Source of the DNA: Tetraselmis striata
Taxonomy: Eukaryota > Chlorophyta > Chlorodendrophyceae > Chlorodendrales > Chlorodendraceae
Direction: 5' to 3'
Length of the DNA: 64,000 bases
Assembly: GCA_006384855.1 (NCBI GenBank)
Contig: VCJN01001772.1
Location: 17,501-81,500 of the forward strand
The notes beneath the pieces were generated by a model that worked only from the letters and a program-made list of their open reading frames with translations, did not search any database and was not told the origin of the DNA. A program made the translations under genes and the position numbers. This document shows, piece after piece, positions 32,033 to 44,412 of the stretch. Position 1 is the stretch's first letter. Each line of letters starts with the position of its first letter.

Positions 32033-33878
32033 CTATCTTCCTTGCCGGGCATCAGCTTGTCTCTGCTGCTGGGCCAGCACCATCCTGAGTCGCCACTGAG
32101 CCGCCTCGATGTAGGCCTTATTGCCTGAAGAGGGCTGTTTCCGGCCTTGCAGCGCCGCTGCTGGCGGCATGCCTGCCTGCTGGCGCAGGAAAGCCTGGAG
32201 GTGCGTCGGCGCCCCGGGCGGCACCACTTGACTCAGCAGCGGCATCAATCCCGCGGCAGCGCAAGCAGAAGCCACAGAGAAACTGGGCTGGATGTCCTGC
32301 TCCGACTGGCGTTCAGAGGCGCTGTTGAGGAGCGTGCGCGCCGCCTCGCCTAGCCATGCCTTGTCCGGTGCCGTGCGGCTGCTTGAGGCTCCCTGGCAAG
32401 CTGCCTGCCGGTGCGTCCAATCTCCGGCATGATCCGCCGCTGTAGTGGTGTCTGCGAGGCTGTGACGAAGCGAGTTTTCCAGTGAAAAGTGCGATGCCTC
32501 CGGCTCATCATGCGTTGCCAGAGAAGAGAGCTTGAAGGTCACTGACTTGGTGGGCGTGCCAGAGCCGGTGCGGGCAGGCGAGCCAAATGCGCGCTGAACG
32601 CGCCGTTGAGCAGGTGAATCCTGGTCCGCACGCAGGTGGCCGCTACCCAGACTGTCACGGCAGTCTGTCCGAGTGTCCACGCGCTCGAGAGAGCAGTCAC
32701 TTGCGGAGGGCTCTCCTGTGGCGCCATCAATGCTGCCGACGGATTTTGATTCTGACTGCTGGCTGGCCGCCAGAGCAGCAGCAGCTTTAATTTGGGACTG
32801 CTTTCCCAGGTTCCGAGTCCTCAGGAAACGCGTGCCGCAGGCATTGCACAGAATCGGCTTGCACTTGGGCCCCTTCCGCCACTGCGGCGACTCCTGCACA
32901 CCACAGTGATCACAAGGACCGTGCAGCTCGGAGCGCCCGCGGCGGCGCCCCGCCGGCTGGCCAAAGCCGGTGCGCTCCAGAGCAGACTTGAAGTTGGAGC
33001 TGCCCGTGCGGGCTAGGCCGGCACCCAGAGACGGGTTTGAAGCGGCAGCACCCTCGGCCGGGCTGCTTGCGGTGCGGGCCAGCTTACGCGGCGTCGCAAC
33101 CTGCTTTGCACACCAGGCATCAATCGCATCGCTGAGCACGACGGAGGCGGCCTCGTGCAGAATCAGTAGGCCGTCTGACGAGCTGATCGGCTGTACACCG
33201 TCGGATATCTGGGAAGCCACTTCTCTGCTCCGCTTGGCTGACGAGTTTGCATTGCCTGCGCCAGCTACCCGGCTGGCTGTCGGCGTCTTCTTGCGTGGAC
33301 GGCCCGGACCTAGGCGTGGGTTCTGCACCTCCCTAGAGCACAACACACGGCGGGTGCGGTTAGCAGGCAATTGAAACCATACCAACTCGGTATGCCCAGC
33401 CGGAAATACTAGCACAGTATTGGCAAGGGGCGGAGGGAGGGGGGGGGGGGCACGCGGCACTCACTTCAGGTCAGGCACAGTCACGTCGTGCGAGGTGTTG
33501 TCGGAGCTGGTGTCGCTCTGATCATGGGAGACCTGACGGTGGAGCAAGGCCGTGATTAGCATACACGGTGAGGCTTGACATCAGCCGGCGCCTGCGGAGA
33601 TGTCAGCTATGAACTTGAAAGGGCAGGGATCTCACCCCGCCTTTTTCCGGCTTGATGCAGTCTGTCTTGTTGGGCTTGGACTTGAAGGGGTGTACCTTGC
33701 CTGAAGGGCCAAGGGAGGCAGAGTCATGCGTTTGCAGGCAGTGTTTCCCCTCTGCGCCACCAAGACTGTGCGCTAACATCATCCAGTATCGGGTGGCGGT
33801 GGTGAGCTAGGGGTGGAACAGTAGATTTTTGGTGCTGGGCGTACCTAAACCGTCAGGGGCGTGTTCATGCAGCGCCAT
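32033..33878 (-). CDS. GATA-type zinc-finger transcription factor with AT-hook
   Basis: Four exons join in phase: 33878-33845 (start [12 protein letters not shown]), 33700-33636, 33532-33465 and 33332-32033, about 489 residues. The last exon has an AT-hook-like [10 protein letters not shown] near its start, and a GATA finger near the middle (about 32800-32920): [20 protein letters not shown] then [17 protein letters not shown], spacing C-x2-C-x18-C-x2-C as in plant-type GATA factors. The rest is Ser/Ala/Gln-rich and probably disordered. It should bind GATA sites in the nucleus. It lies tail-to-tail with the ClpR-like gene, 410 bases between stops. The third intron has a C-tract 15 bases after its donor. 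A start further upstream cannot be excluded. Confidence 0.85.
33333..33464 (-). other. GATA intron 3 with C-tract after the donor
   Basis: Sense GTGAGTGCCGCGTG is followed by 12 Cs and further C-rich sequence. The donor (phase 2) and acceptor CTCTAG restore the Lys codon. Confidence 0.8.
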
Positions 33879-34050
33879 TGGAGCGTTTTCCGGCCAGCTC
33901 TTACTCCGTCCCAGCTGAGAATCTGTGAACACGAACAGACGGCTCAAACATTTTGCAGGCAGCGCGTCGTGCCCTTCCCGCAGGAGCTTGAGGGTACAAA
34001 TGTAGGTCGGATTGTGTACACTTAGGCCAAGACACGGACCCCGGGGAAGT

Positions 34051-34086
<36 letters not shown>

Positions 34087-35592
34087 CAATATCTCCCACG
34101 GCAAAGGCCCACACGGATAATTTACCCCTAGTGAGTTCGGTCCCAGGCCAGAAAAGCAGCTTGCAAGGCTTCAAGAAGGTGAGCGGTTTGTAACAGCCAC
34201 TGGTGATCACGGCTGGACCTAGGATCACATGAAACAAACAGCGGGCCCCCTTTCTCCAGCGCAGCGCGAGGTCAAGGCCGGGGCGTCATACTCGCTTGGA
34301 GATGACCGACCGAGCGTGCCCCCCCCCCCCCCGCCACCCCCCCGCCCCTCTCCGCTGCAACTCGCCCGTCGACAAGACCGGACAAGATACGGCCGGCGGA
34401 GACGGGTTGGCGCACAAAGCTTCGTTGCGTGGGTAGTGTGTACCGCTAGCGACGCGGGGATGGCGGGAAGCTCGGGCGTGGCGGTCCCCGGGGGTCTTGT
34501 TGTATGTCGGTTAACCTCGATTTCGAATTATCTACGATGCACGGTGTCGAACATCAACGGCCACGCGATAATGTAAAACGATCGGCGAAAGATCCCGCGA
34601 CGACAAGCTGGCATATTGAGGCCGGCGCGCACGCCCACACTCAGAAAGCGAATGGCAAACCTACTCGCGCAGACTAAGAAAGGTGTGGTTCTTTAGGTTG
34701 CACTGCCCTCGGGAACTCCCGCTAGCGTTGCCAGTCGCCAGAGTGCGCGACTTCGGCGGTCGGCCGTCAAACAGGCGATGTAACACCCGCGCAGCTACAA
34801 CTACTGGAAGTAGTACTGTGCCGGTACCGGTATCTTCTACGAGAGGATCGGGTTGCGCGACTTGGGGAGCGCTCATCTCCGAGCCCGCGACGAGTTGGAC
34901 GCAGCCAGTTTGCAACGAGGACTAGTTGCATATCAACTGCCGGGGCAGGAGTGGCGCTACTCCGCCGGGGCGGGCACTGCAGAGACAGAATCGAGATTAC
35001 GGTAGGGGGTTTCGTAACAGCGGCACGTCAGGCGAGCGAGGGTGCGTCCCAACTGCCGTTACATGTGCTGACTCACCGTCTCCCAGTCGTGATCTGACGT
35101 GGGGCTCGCTGACGTATATCTCGTGCACGGGTCGCACTGCCTAGAAGGTATCAAGTGATTCCAGGACCAGCTCTTACAGCTAGTCAGCGAAGGAAGGACT
35201 GCTCCGGTGAGATGATCGTGCGTACAGTGTCGATTGTGTGCTCGACTAAATCCGTGCGCGGTCAAGCGGTCGTCAGCAGCGCAGTGGTGATGATATGACC
35301 GAGTCTCGGACCCCATCGCCAAGGCAAGGCGTCGTGTGATGATGGGTTTGGTTATGACACGCGGGCGGGTTCCGTATGGTCTGGCGAAGGCAAAGTACTA
35401 CTACGGGCGGCAGGCTTGTGGGCGCGGGGGTAAGGGACAACAGACGCTAAGTACTAGAGCGGGCGGAGCGCGCGCGTGGCGTCCGCCGGCGTCGTGTCGT
35501 CATCGTGATGCATCATGCGCCGGCGGGGTCGCGGCTGCGCAAGGTCGTCGGTAATGCGCGCGCGAGCGCGGTACAAGTACAGCTGCCCACAA
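33879..35592. other. Intergenic, no gene seen
   Basis: This holds the presumed GATA promoter, a 35-base G run and a shorter C run (34320-34333). ORFs of 70-115 codons show no domain. Confidence 0.45.
34051..34085. repeat. G homopolymer, 35 bases
   Basis: The longest uninterrupted single-base run I found in the window. Confidence 0.9.
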
Positions 35593-36567
35593 AAGTCTTG
35601 CCCCCCTACTTGTCAAGCATCAATTGTACATTGGCCCATATATGAGCCCTCACCTTCGTTTCCGGCCGCGCCCTCCCATGTGTCATACGTGAACACGACA
35701 TCATGCGTGGGGGGAGCCCTAAGTGGCGTTTGTTGGGCTCTCGTTGTAAATGCCATATATACGTGTGCGTGTCATACATTGTGTAGGGTTAGTAATGTAT
35801 TTGATAACCAAATGGCACGAATTTTTATATCGCACGTATATGCGTTCTATCTGTACGGATGCACGCCAAGAGTTAGCTCTACCATCGTAGAGCACATTCA
35901 CAAAGGCGCGCTCTCCCCACCGTCGGCATGCAAGCAAGTGAGCGGTTCCCGCAAAACGGCCAATACTGCGATAAAGGCTTGCTCAAAAGACAACCCACCT
36001 AAAGCTGCTGTCCGCATTCAATGCGCCCTTGGTAGAGCCGGGCTTCAGACCATACTGCGCAGAGGTGCAGCCCCCGAGTCAGCGGGTGGGTCCATATGGT
36101 CACCTGCTAGGGAATCGTCCAAGGTACGTATGTGGTAGGGCCAGCCATCAATACGCTCCCATATTCTGCTGTTGGGCTTCGCCTAGCGGGCCCCTAAGCG
36201 GGGAAAATCCGCCCGCGCGGGGCGAGTACATCGCCTTTTTGTCGGGATGCGGGTCGCGCGGTAAGCCATTGTACTAGGGTTTGTAGGAGAACCTAAAAAT
36301 ATTTGCATCGGGCCCCCCATACCCCCCTCAGTGACATTTCCACTGAGGGGCCCGGCAGCAGAATTGGAACCCGCGCATAGCGGAATCGCGAGCGTAACAG
36401 GCAGCCCCCCCCCCCCCCCCCCCCCCCCCCCGCCACCTATCGCATCTCAAGCCGTTGATGAATATTCTAGTTAATTATATCGTAAAAATGCGCCACTGTA
36501 CCACTCGGCGGTCGGCGCCGCCGGTGCTTACGTGGCGATATGGACAGATACGTACATGTCAAGACTT
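35593..36567 (-). mobile_element. Element E, copy E3
   Basis: A 975-bp minus-strand copy of the E1/E2 family. The ends are AAGTCTTGAC (read from 36567 down) and GGCAAGACTT (at 35602-35593). A C run at 36407-36431 on the plus strand corresponds to the G run of E1 and E2. The open frame at 35515-36138 crosses its border and has no recognisable domain, so I do not call it a gene. Confidence 0.6.
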
Positions 36568-36596
36568 TCGAAGGGGGTTGTATGAGATGACGATTT

Positions 36597-36830
36597 GTTT
36601 TTTGCCAGAGGGGTTGGGCCATACATACTACTCAATTGAGATGTAAACACAGTACGGGTACGTACATTACAGTGTTAGCTCGAAGTGGCCCCTGCCGCAA
36701 AGTAGTTTTAGCCGGTCTGAGGTGCCGGCTATAGCTTCATCGATATATATTCGTTCGGTACTGTGAAAGAGCAACGACGAATCCCTTAGACCTGATTCCT
36801 ACTCCTACTCCTCTGGCTTAATTTGCGCCG
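36597..36830 (+). repeat. Repeat G, copy G2
   Basis: Direct repeat of 37205-37415, sharing AATTGAGATGTAAACACA, GCTCGAAGTGGCCCC, GTCTGAGGTGCCGGCT and TAGCTTCATCGAT in order. Confidence 0.7.
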
Positions 36831-37204
36831 GGCGAAGTGGGCGGGGGCGATCAAAAATCCGGAACTGAGCCGGATCTTGTAAACCTAACTATTTGTAATG
36901 GGGTAGCCGAGGCTTCTACGACCCCGGCGACCCACTACACCCTGACCTAGCGTCGCTTGATCTTCCTCTTCCGTCAACCACTGCGGTTGTGTGCCCGTTG
37001 GAGGGCAACGCTTCTTCAGCCGGTTCAGCTGACGCAGCAGCTGTCGGCATACCATAACGAGATAAATTATTCGTGTTACCATAACAACGAGATAAATCAT
37101 TCGTAACGCCGCCGCACGTAAAGCGGAGAGGGCGCGACGCGCGTGGCTGTGCTGCTCCTTCCAAGAAAATTGTTTCGCCGCCACTGTCACCACATACAGC
37201 TCCG
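36831..37204. other. Spacer between G2 and G3, no gene
   Basis: A stretch of 370 bases with no supported ORF. It includes two CCATAACRACGAGATAAAT-like repeats near 37050-37100. With its flanks it could be a small element with direct ends. Confidence 0.35.
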
Positions 37205-37415
37205 AAGTCGACGAAATATATACAGGCGGGGCTCGGCCACACTGAATTGAGATGTAAACACATTACATTAAGTAAAGTGTTTGCTCGAAGTGGCCCCGAT
37301 ACCGCACAATAGTTTTAGCCAACCGTCTGAGGTGCCGGCTCTAGCTTCATCGATGTTCGGCATTATCGAAGAGCAGCCAATACCTTAGACCTGACTCCCA
37401 ACATACTCCACTCGC
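37205..37415 (+). repeat. Repeat G, copy G3
   Basis: Second direct copy of G; see 36597-36830. Confidence 0.7.
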
Positions 37416-37449
37416 TGACTTTAAGGTAACGCAATAGATAACGGCGCCC

Positions 37450-37961
37450 GTTTTATGTGTGGCATGTTATTGCGCACGTCTCAAGACGTGCCATCATTAA
37501 ATCGGGGGGGGAGAAGCGCAACATGAAGGTGTTACTCATAATCCCACGGCCCTTTGCACCATAGCATAATGACATTTATGTGGGGGAGACACTCACGGCA
37601 ATTGCCAGAACGTATCGCGTGGAGGGCGCACTGATTGTTCCGGATGTATATGAGGTGACTGGCAGCGATGGCAAGAAGTCAAGAGCGCGCCGTGACTTGC
37701 ATCATAAGGTGTAGTGCACCCTCTGCCAAGCTGAAGTGGGCATGTTGGCATGCGATTGGCTGCTGCGGGCATATAACACTCGCACAATGTAGGATGATGG
37801 ACTACATATATATACACACACACACACACATAACGCATGCACAGTCATACCTTTTTCTTTTCCCATGCCCTTTGTACTCTGTAGCAGACAGTAGGAGCAG
37901 CCGTGCCACGATGTAACTCCACCACCCGTCTAGGCACATGTCCGCAAATAAGAAGGCGCAA

Positions 37962-37996
<35 letters not shown>

Positions 37997-38347
37997 TGCA
38001 TGCGTTATGTGTGTGCATGCAGATATCGTATTACTACTCTGGAGTATGTTGATCATACATGGGTGGCTTCGGGTGCATGCAAGTACTCATTCGGAGTCTA
38101 CCGTCCAAGCAACCATTACTGCGACGGCCATACAGACGGTGTACACATGGTGGTGATGGACGCAGCGTAGGGAAAGACTGCCGACGATGACTATTGACCC
38201 AGCATTGCCTACTGCGGGGATGCCCACCTACAGCTCTAGTCCAACGGAGATATCCGGTTCCTCGCAGTCGATCAGGCCGGCGCATGGCACAGCCTGCAGA
38301 CGATAGCCGGCACTACTACATGTGTTTGTCTCTATTTTTGCGCTGGC
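37450..38347 (+). mobile_element. CACTA-like fragment F0, host of F2
   Basis: It matches F2 40490-41345 and F3 61230-62075, but with more differences, so it is an older copy. It carries parts of the block upstream of the tnp2-like core and the start of the core. Similarity runs until GCGCTGGC at 38347, exactly where F2 begins CACTAGCC. An inner piece of about 150 bp is inverted. Confidence 0.7.
37823..38015. other. Micro-inversion bounded by 19-bp inverted repeats
   Basis: The segment between is the reverse complement of its counterpart in F2 (40850-41005) and F3. A perfect 19-base inverted repeat (CACACATAACGCATGCA core) lies at 37823-37841 and 37997-38015, next to (CA)n and (TA)n runs. Confidence 0.8.
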
Positions 38348-41007
38348 CACTAGCCTCCCAAGCTGTCTCGTAATTATTATATTGTAATAGCCCGTAATCG
38401 CTATTTTGCCACGGAATGGGGGTGAAATCGCCGCATCTACCGTGTAATCCCTGCCAAGGGGACTTGGGAAGAGGTGACCAAGAGACTGCGCTGCCACGCG
38501 TGTGGGGCCCTTGTCTCAAAGACTCAGTTCTACGACACTCACAGATGGACGGAGGCGTGCGGCGAGCCTCCGGACACCGCCGCGCCTGTCGCAGCCGGTG
38601 GTGATGGCGCCCATGCTGCACCGTACGTCCGTCACGCCTTTTTTGCTCCGTCCGGACCCGGTCAGACCGAAACGCGGGGCGAGCCGGGTGATGCATCGAT
38701 ACCGTCTCCGCCGCCATCGCCCCCGCCTCCCTCTCCGCCGCTCCAGTCTCCCCGAAACGAATCAGCGAGCTCCGCACTTCCCTGCGGCGGGGAGGGGCGT
38801 TCGGTGTCGTCTGATGGTGGCATGGCAACAAGCAAGGAGACGAATGCCGAGCTTCACTACGTGGGCGCGATCATAACCAAGACGTTCAGGACGCGGGAGA
38901 GCTTTCTCGGCCAGGTAGTCCCCCCCCCCCCCCCCCCCCTTGTTGCCCTCCCTGACGTCCCGTTACTCTTCCTGCCATAGGCCAACCGCCGCCTTGTGAT
39001 AGCCACCCGTGTGTATCATCACCCAACATCCACGTCGTCAGTTGGAGATGAGATGACGAGGACGCAGACCCGGGGGATAGGGAGTTGTTGATGAAGGTGG
39101 TTTTACAACGACGGCGACTCGGAAGAGCTAACGGAGTCGGAGATACAACCGCTATCCGTGACGACAGAGCAGCTGAGCGATTTCACTCGCATGTTGCCTC
39201 AAGGCGCCATTGACGACCTACCGGCGGTGCGCCCCTTGCGCAGCACCCACCGACGGTGCCTTCTTGGGGGTGCTTGCCCGCGTTGTTGCCCCATAATTTA
39301 GGTATTGGTAAGAATATCGCATTGGCAAGGTGCAAACGATGATTTGCGGAAGATGACGGCTACGCGCGCGTTGGTTTACATGCTTGCGCGCATATGCATC
39401 TGACAGGAGCTACGCGAACTTCTGGACGCCGACGGCGACGCCGATAGCGACGCCGAAGGCATTGTCGCGGGGGTTGTGGATAGCAACCCATCTGACGACA
39501 GCCGCGGTGACAACGACGGTGAAGGAGACGTTGGCGCGAGGTATAACTTCAGTACCGGGACTAGCAGCGCTCGGGGGAAGTACGACGACGGGAAGAGGTG
39601 AGCATGTATCGTGTCGACCCCCCCCCCCCCCCCCCTCATGTGTGACGCCTACTAGTCCGTTGCTAATGCCAATTCCTCTACCCCGCTTTGCAACAGACGC
39701 CGTCAGCTGCTCACCGGTGCCGACGCCACCCTGATGGAGGCGGCGCTCAATCTCTGCGAGTGGAAGCTGAAGCACAACATAAAGACGGCGGCGTTCGAGA
39801 GGCTGTCGAAGCTGCTGAAGAAGCACATGCTACCGAAGGACGGGTCGGAGCTCACATAGACGTGGTACCAAGTGGAGCAGTGCATGGACGTCCCGGACAT
39901 AAAGAAGTATATCGTTCACTGCTGCCCGTGCGACGAGCATCGGTACGGCCGCTCCCTGGATGGTGGCTGGAGCTACAACGACCGTTGCCCTCGCTGCAAT
40001 CTGACGCGCAGGACACTCGAGTCACTGCGCCACCCCCGCCCCGCCACGCCTCAACCGCGCAAGATCTACTACGACTTCAACGTCTGTGAGGTGATGCGCC
40101 CCCGCCCCCTTCCGTTTGCCCCCACTCATTGGCAGCATTGTCAGCGCAAAGCGTGATTGAGTTATTGTTGTTGTTGCACGAAACACGATGCAATTGGTGG
40201 GGCAATTCTTTAGGGATGAGGAATGGGCTCTGCGCCGAAGCGAAGCACATGCAGAGACCAATCTATCAATGGGTTTTGGAACTCTGAAGCGTGCAAGGCC
40301 ATGGATGCTGCCACCAACGGGCAGTTTTCTCACAAAGACAACGGGGTGTATGATTTATGTGGAGATGGGGTGGAGCTGCACTACTATAGCAAAGCATATT
40401 CTTGCTGGATATCTGGCATTAGGCTCGTACCGCATGGCTTTTGCATGCTGCGAGGTATATGAGTAGAATTATAGTTGGGTGGTTGTGATCTGCTGTGATA
40501 CGGTGTGGTATGTTACTGCATGTGTCAAGATATGCCATCGATCATCAAATCGGGGGGAGAAGCGCAACATTAAGGTGTTGATCATCATCCCACGGCCCTT
40601 TGCACCATAGCACATTGACATATATGTGGAGGAGACACTCAAGGCAATTGCCAGCACGCATAGCGCGGAGGGCGTACTGATTGGTCAGGATGTGTATGAG
40701 GTGACTGACAGCGATGGCAACAAGTCTAGAGCGCGCCGTGACTTGCAGCACCAGGTGTGCACCCATTGTCAACCTGAAGTGGGTGTGCTGGCCTGCGGTT
40801 GGCTGCTGTCGGCATATAACACTGACCTGCACAATGTGGGATGATGGACCACATATATACATAAGTGCCTTCTTTGCTGACATGCATGGACGCTTCAAGG
40901 CTATGAAGCGTGGAGGAGTTACGTCGTGGCACGGCTGCTCCTACTATCTGCTACATAATTCAGAGGGCAGGGACAAGAAGAAGGTATGCCCGTGCATGCG
41001 TTGTTAA

Positions 41008-41715
41008 GTGTTTGCATGCATATATCCCATTACTGCTATGGATGATGCTGATCATACATTGGCGGGGGCGGCTTCGGGTACATGCAAGTACTACTTCGGA
41101 GCCTGCCGTCCAGACGCCCCTTACTGCGATGGCTATATAGACGGCGTGCGCATGGTGGTGATGGATGCAGCGCAGGGAAAGATTGCCGACGAGGACTACG
41201 AGCCCATCATTGCCTACTGCGGAGATGCCCACATACAGCTCTCAAGCGCAGATATGCGGTATCTAACACTAGAGGCCGGCGCAGTGCGCATCGTGCAGAC
41301 GATAGCCGGCACTTCGGGCCTGTCTCCATTTGTGCGTTGGCTAATGTATATAAGCTATGTCGACTTCTGCCCTTTGCCGATAGCACATGCGCTACTGTTG
41401 TTGGGGGTAGTCAAGGACTTTTGGGAGTATGTCGGCACCCTGAAGGTTAGTGAGCTTTTACATCGCTGTTGCTGCCCGCCCGTGGTTCCTGCCGCAAGGG
41501 GCGTTGCCGATATGTGTGTGCCCTCACATGATATGCGGCCCAAGATGAAGAAGATGGACAGGCGGATGACGATGGTCACCTTGACCAGTAACTTTGGCAT
41601 GCAAGTCCGGCCGATGCTGCCGTCAGCCGGCACACGCGGCGTGGTGTGTGTTAACTGGACATGCGAGGAATTCCTGCACTTCGCGGAGACTGTGGCAGTG
41701 TTGGTCCTTGGGTGA
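41008..41715 (+). CDS. F2 tnp2-like transposase core segment
   Basis: The longest clean frame of F2, 235 codons, probably one or two exons of a larger gene. It contains YFGACRPDAPYCDGY, PIIAYCGDAHIQLSSADMRY, and YVDFCPLPIAHALLLLGVVK followed by DFWEYV. The last fits the D-x-x-H-x-x-x-LGVVK pattern of tnp2-type (EnSpm/CACTA) transposases. It ends NWTCEEFLHFAETVAVLVLG. F3 keeps the same frame at 61732-62142. The assignment rests on pattern and on the CACTAG ends. The acidic catalytic residues cannot be named with confidence. Confidence 0.6.
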   Translation: MFACIYPITAMDDADHTLAGAASGTCKYYFGACRPDAPYCDGYIDGVRMVVMDAAQGKIADEDYEPIIAYCGDAHIQLSSADMRYLTLEAGAVRIVQTIAGTSGLSPFVRWLMYISYVDFCPLPIAHALLLLGVVKDFWEYVGTLKVSELLHRCCCPPVVPAARGVADMCVPSHDMRPKMKKMDRRMTMVTLTSNFGMQVRPMLPSAGTRGVVCVNWTCEEFLHFAETVAVLVLG

Positions 41716-42713
41716 CGGCCCGTGACTGCTATTGCTGGGAGAAACACAGCCCAACTCCGTTGTAGTGGGGTGCTGTCTGCTGAGTACGCGACCTGCGCGG
41801 CAACTGCCGAAGGGATATGTTTGACAGCCTGCGCAGAGCATCAACACCTGGCAGTCATGTGGCATATGCTGCATGAAGCGGCCATCCACTACCTGAGGGA
41901 CTGCGAGCAGGAGTGTGATGCTCCTGCTGACAGTGAGGACGGAGTGCCGGCGTGTCAACGAGTACATCGAGAAGCATCGGGAGGAGGGCTTCAACTGCTT
42001 GCTTACCTATGCGCGGATGTGCAACATGTGTTTGCTTGATGAGATGATGAAACTGAGCCTACACAATCTGGTCTGCCGAGTCAGAGCCCAGCATGAGGCG
42101 GCCAGGGGCAGCACCGCCCGCAACTCAGGACGAATACATGCCCTATGTCATATGCAGATGCGGGACGTGAAGTGCGTGGTTAGAGGCAATGGCACCACTG
42201 ACACGGAGCGGGCCTACGGGCGGCAGTTCGTTCGTACTGGAGGCACGCATCAAGTTCCTGCGTGCAGGTATGGACCCGGACTTCCCTAGCCTGCCTCTGT
42301 GGCGCCCAGGCTTTGTGGAACAGTGGGAGGCCGCTAGCGCGGACGATGCGGTGGATATATTTGAGGGCACGGGACCGGGCTGCAGGGGCGCCGCCGTGCA
42401 AGCAGGCACCTCAGGCGCCCCCGCCACCTGGACGGACTGCGAGGTGGCGTTGGCTAAGTAATGTCAAGAAATTGGCACACCGGAGCCTGAGCCGGCCTGG
42501 AAAGACGAATATGATGCAAGGGGGCTCGACCCCCATGAAATCAAGTGAACCCCACCCCCCCCCCCCCCCCCCCGGCCCCATGCCGCCCTTTACCTCTCAA
42601 TCATTTAGCTGGAATCGTAACGCAGATAACAGATCATAATCGCAACGCAACATGTTCCGGGTATATACTTAACTTCCTACTACCATGTGAACCGCCTATT
42701 TACTACATACTTT

Positions 42714-42806
42714 GCTGCGCGATGGTGCCCCGCTGCCCCGGCCGCGGCGCGATGGCGTCCCGCTGCCCCGGCCACGGCCCGCTGGCGCCCCGCTGCCCCG
42801 GTCTCG
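42714..42806 (+). repeat. 30-bp minisatellite, F2 copy (about 3 units)
   Basis: Same unit as F1 and F3, more diverged; the frame reads ARWCPAAPAA, ARWRPAAPAT, ARWRPAAPVS, then LAKEMRFVKS. Confidence 0.85.
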
Positions 42807-43114
42807 CTAGCAAAGGAAATGCGGTTTGTGAAATCGACGGCCAAGAGTCGATTTCACTCTTATCTGCGGTCAAGAATGATTTGATATGATTGTTGATTCT
42901 GATTAATGAGGACGTTGCACTATCCCGCAACTACTACCAGTATCACCAGTGCGAGATAGGGGAGGGGACATCATTTCTTGCTACCTTTGTATCGTACACC
43001 ATGACACAAGGACGGAAGCGCAACTACTGGATAAAGGCACACCCCCCCCCCCCCCCCCCCCCCGGCCCCCACGCCTGACTCCAAACTGCCTACATAGGGT
43101 CGCCCTGCTGAGTT

Positions 43115-43629
43115 ATGGTATACACACACATGCAAGTCGTGCATGAGAAGCCCGAGACACGGAGGCTTGTGGTGTTCAAGCACAAGACATGGGACGAGCA
43201 GTGGGTGCCCGCTGATGAGTACGGCAAGCATGCCATACTGCGAGATAGGCGTGCCGAGATGGAGCAGCATGACAACGACGTGTATATGTTGGGGAAGTGC
43301 TTTACATCCTGGAGGTGACCCACACCATCCCTTCGGTGCCGGACCTCACCCTCGCCGTGTGCCCACTGCACGCAGCTGAGCGCATGGTGATAGGATCCCC
43401 CCTCGGCACCGGTGTATGGCAGAGCAAGGCGCCCCTTCGGCCAACTTTTATTCGCAAGGGGCATGACGCCTTCTTTGTCTCGCTGAAGCATATCGAGGAG
43501 AAATCGTGCTGCTTCTATGATGATCCGGACATAGTGACAGACCAGCACTTATACAAGTTTGGCATGTCCTCACATGATGTGGGGCAGTATGTGTGGTGCA
43601 CATATAACACAGTGACCTTGCACTACTAG
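43115..43629 (+). pseudogene. F2 C-terminal block
   Basis: Frame 43115-43318 (EKPETRRLVVFKHKTWDEQW, EYGKHAILRDRRAEMEQHD) passes into frame 43297-43629 (PSVPDLTLAVCPLHAAERM, KFGMSSHDVGQYVWCTYNTV). F1 carries the join in one frame (24467-24778), so F2 has a one-base slip here. I recognise no domain. F3 lacks this block. Confidence 0.55.
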
Positions 43630-44101
43630 CTGAATTCCCGTATAGCTTGTAAATATAATCGATCAAACTTCTGCTGCCCAACAAATCCACGCAGCGCCCC
43701 GGCTGTTAGGGTTACGCCTAGAACCCTCGCCGCACCACTACAACCCCTATACCACATACTATACCGCGTATGCACACACGTTACGCCATACATGACCACT
43801 AATTCATGGTGACATCCGCGTACGGCAGTCCCCAACTTTCACCCAACCGTCTCCAATTATCGTACGGCCGTTTCCATCTATTGTCCCGTCTTATGTTTGC
43901 CGCGTAGGCATATATGCTACCATATGATGGCGCCTATACTGTATGTACTGTACCTCTGCAGGTACTAATCCAGCGAAGCGTCGATTTTTCGGCGGTGAGC
44001 TTTATTGCCGTACGGGTACCCGAATAGTGCAGCGGATCGGGCATGTAGGTGCATGACTAAAGCGCTTATCTACTGGAATGTACTACTTAGTAGTATAAAC
44101 C

Positions 44102-44126
44102 ACCCACCCGCCCGCCCGCCCGCCCA
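44102..44126. repeat. (CCCG)n-like simple repeat
   Basis: CCCACCCG followed by about four CCCG units. Confidence 0.8.
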
Positions 44127-44179
44127 CGGTCCTTAATTACACAGCCGTCCGATTACGATCTCACGGTTGGGAGGCTATC

Positions 44180-44412
44180 AGTACTGGTACTCGCTACTTG
44201 CTGCTGGTAATGGATACAAAAACTCTGGTACTTGAAAGCGCTTGCAATGCGAACGCTCGCTGCTGGTATTGGTACTCGCTACTGGTACTGCTGGTTATGC
44301 TGGTATTGGTACTCGTACTCGTAACTCGCTGTTGGTAATGGAAAAAAAAACTCTGGTACTTCAAAGCGCTGGTAATGCAAACGCTCGCTGCTGGTACTTC
44401 AAAGCGCTGGCA
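44180..44412. repeat. Imperfect tandem repeat around CTGGTACT
   Basis: CTGGTACTTSAAAGCGCT plus AATGCRAACGCTCGCTGCTGG recurs at about 44222-44265 and 44352-44395, with shorter TGGTACTCG repeats between. It lies in the gypsy element's leader. Confidence 0.7.

Larger units (their letters stand above)
38348..43703 (+). mobile_element. CACTA/EnSpm-like element F2
   Basis: Begins CACTAGCCTC; 5.36 kb to the point where a gypsy-like element interrupts it. The order is: subterminal repeats (GTAATCGC motifs), zinc-finger-like segment (38470-38560), Tudor-like module split by an intron (38840-38917, about 39030-39290), acidic region, helical block (39735-40090), tnp2-like core (40200-41715), DUF4218-like region (41720-42240), GC minisatellite and C-terminal block. 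Several frames are broken. The first intron's acceptor is AC instead of the AG seen in F3, and the N-terminal start is missing. It is probably not autonomous. Its right terminus is hidden by the later insertion. Confidence 0.7.

Noticed and set aside
35515-36138. 207-codon plus ORF, with similar ORFs in E1 and E2
   Set aside because: It crosses the end of E3, is broken differently in each copy, and matches no family; the shared frame follows from DNA similarity.
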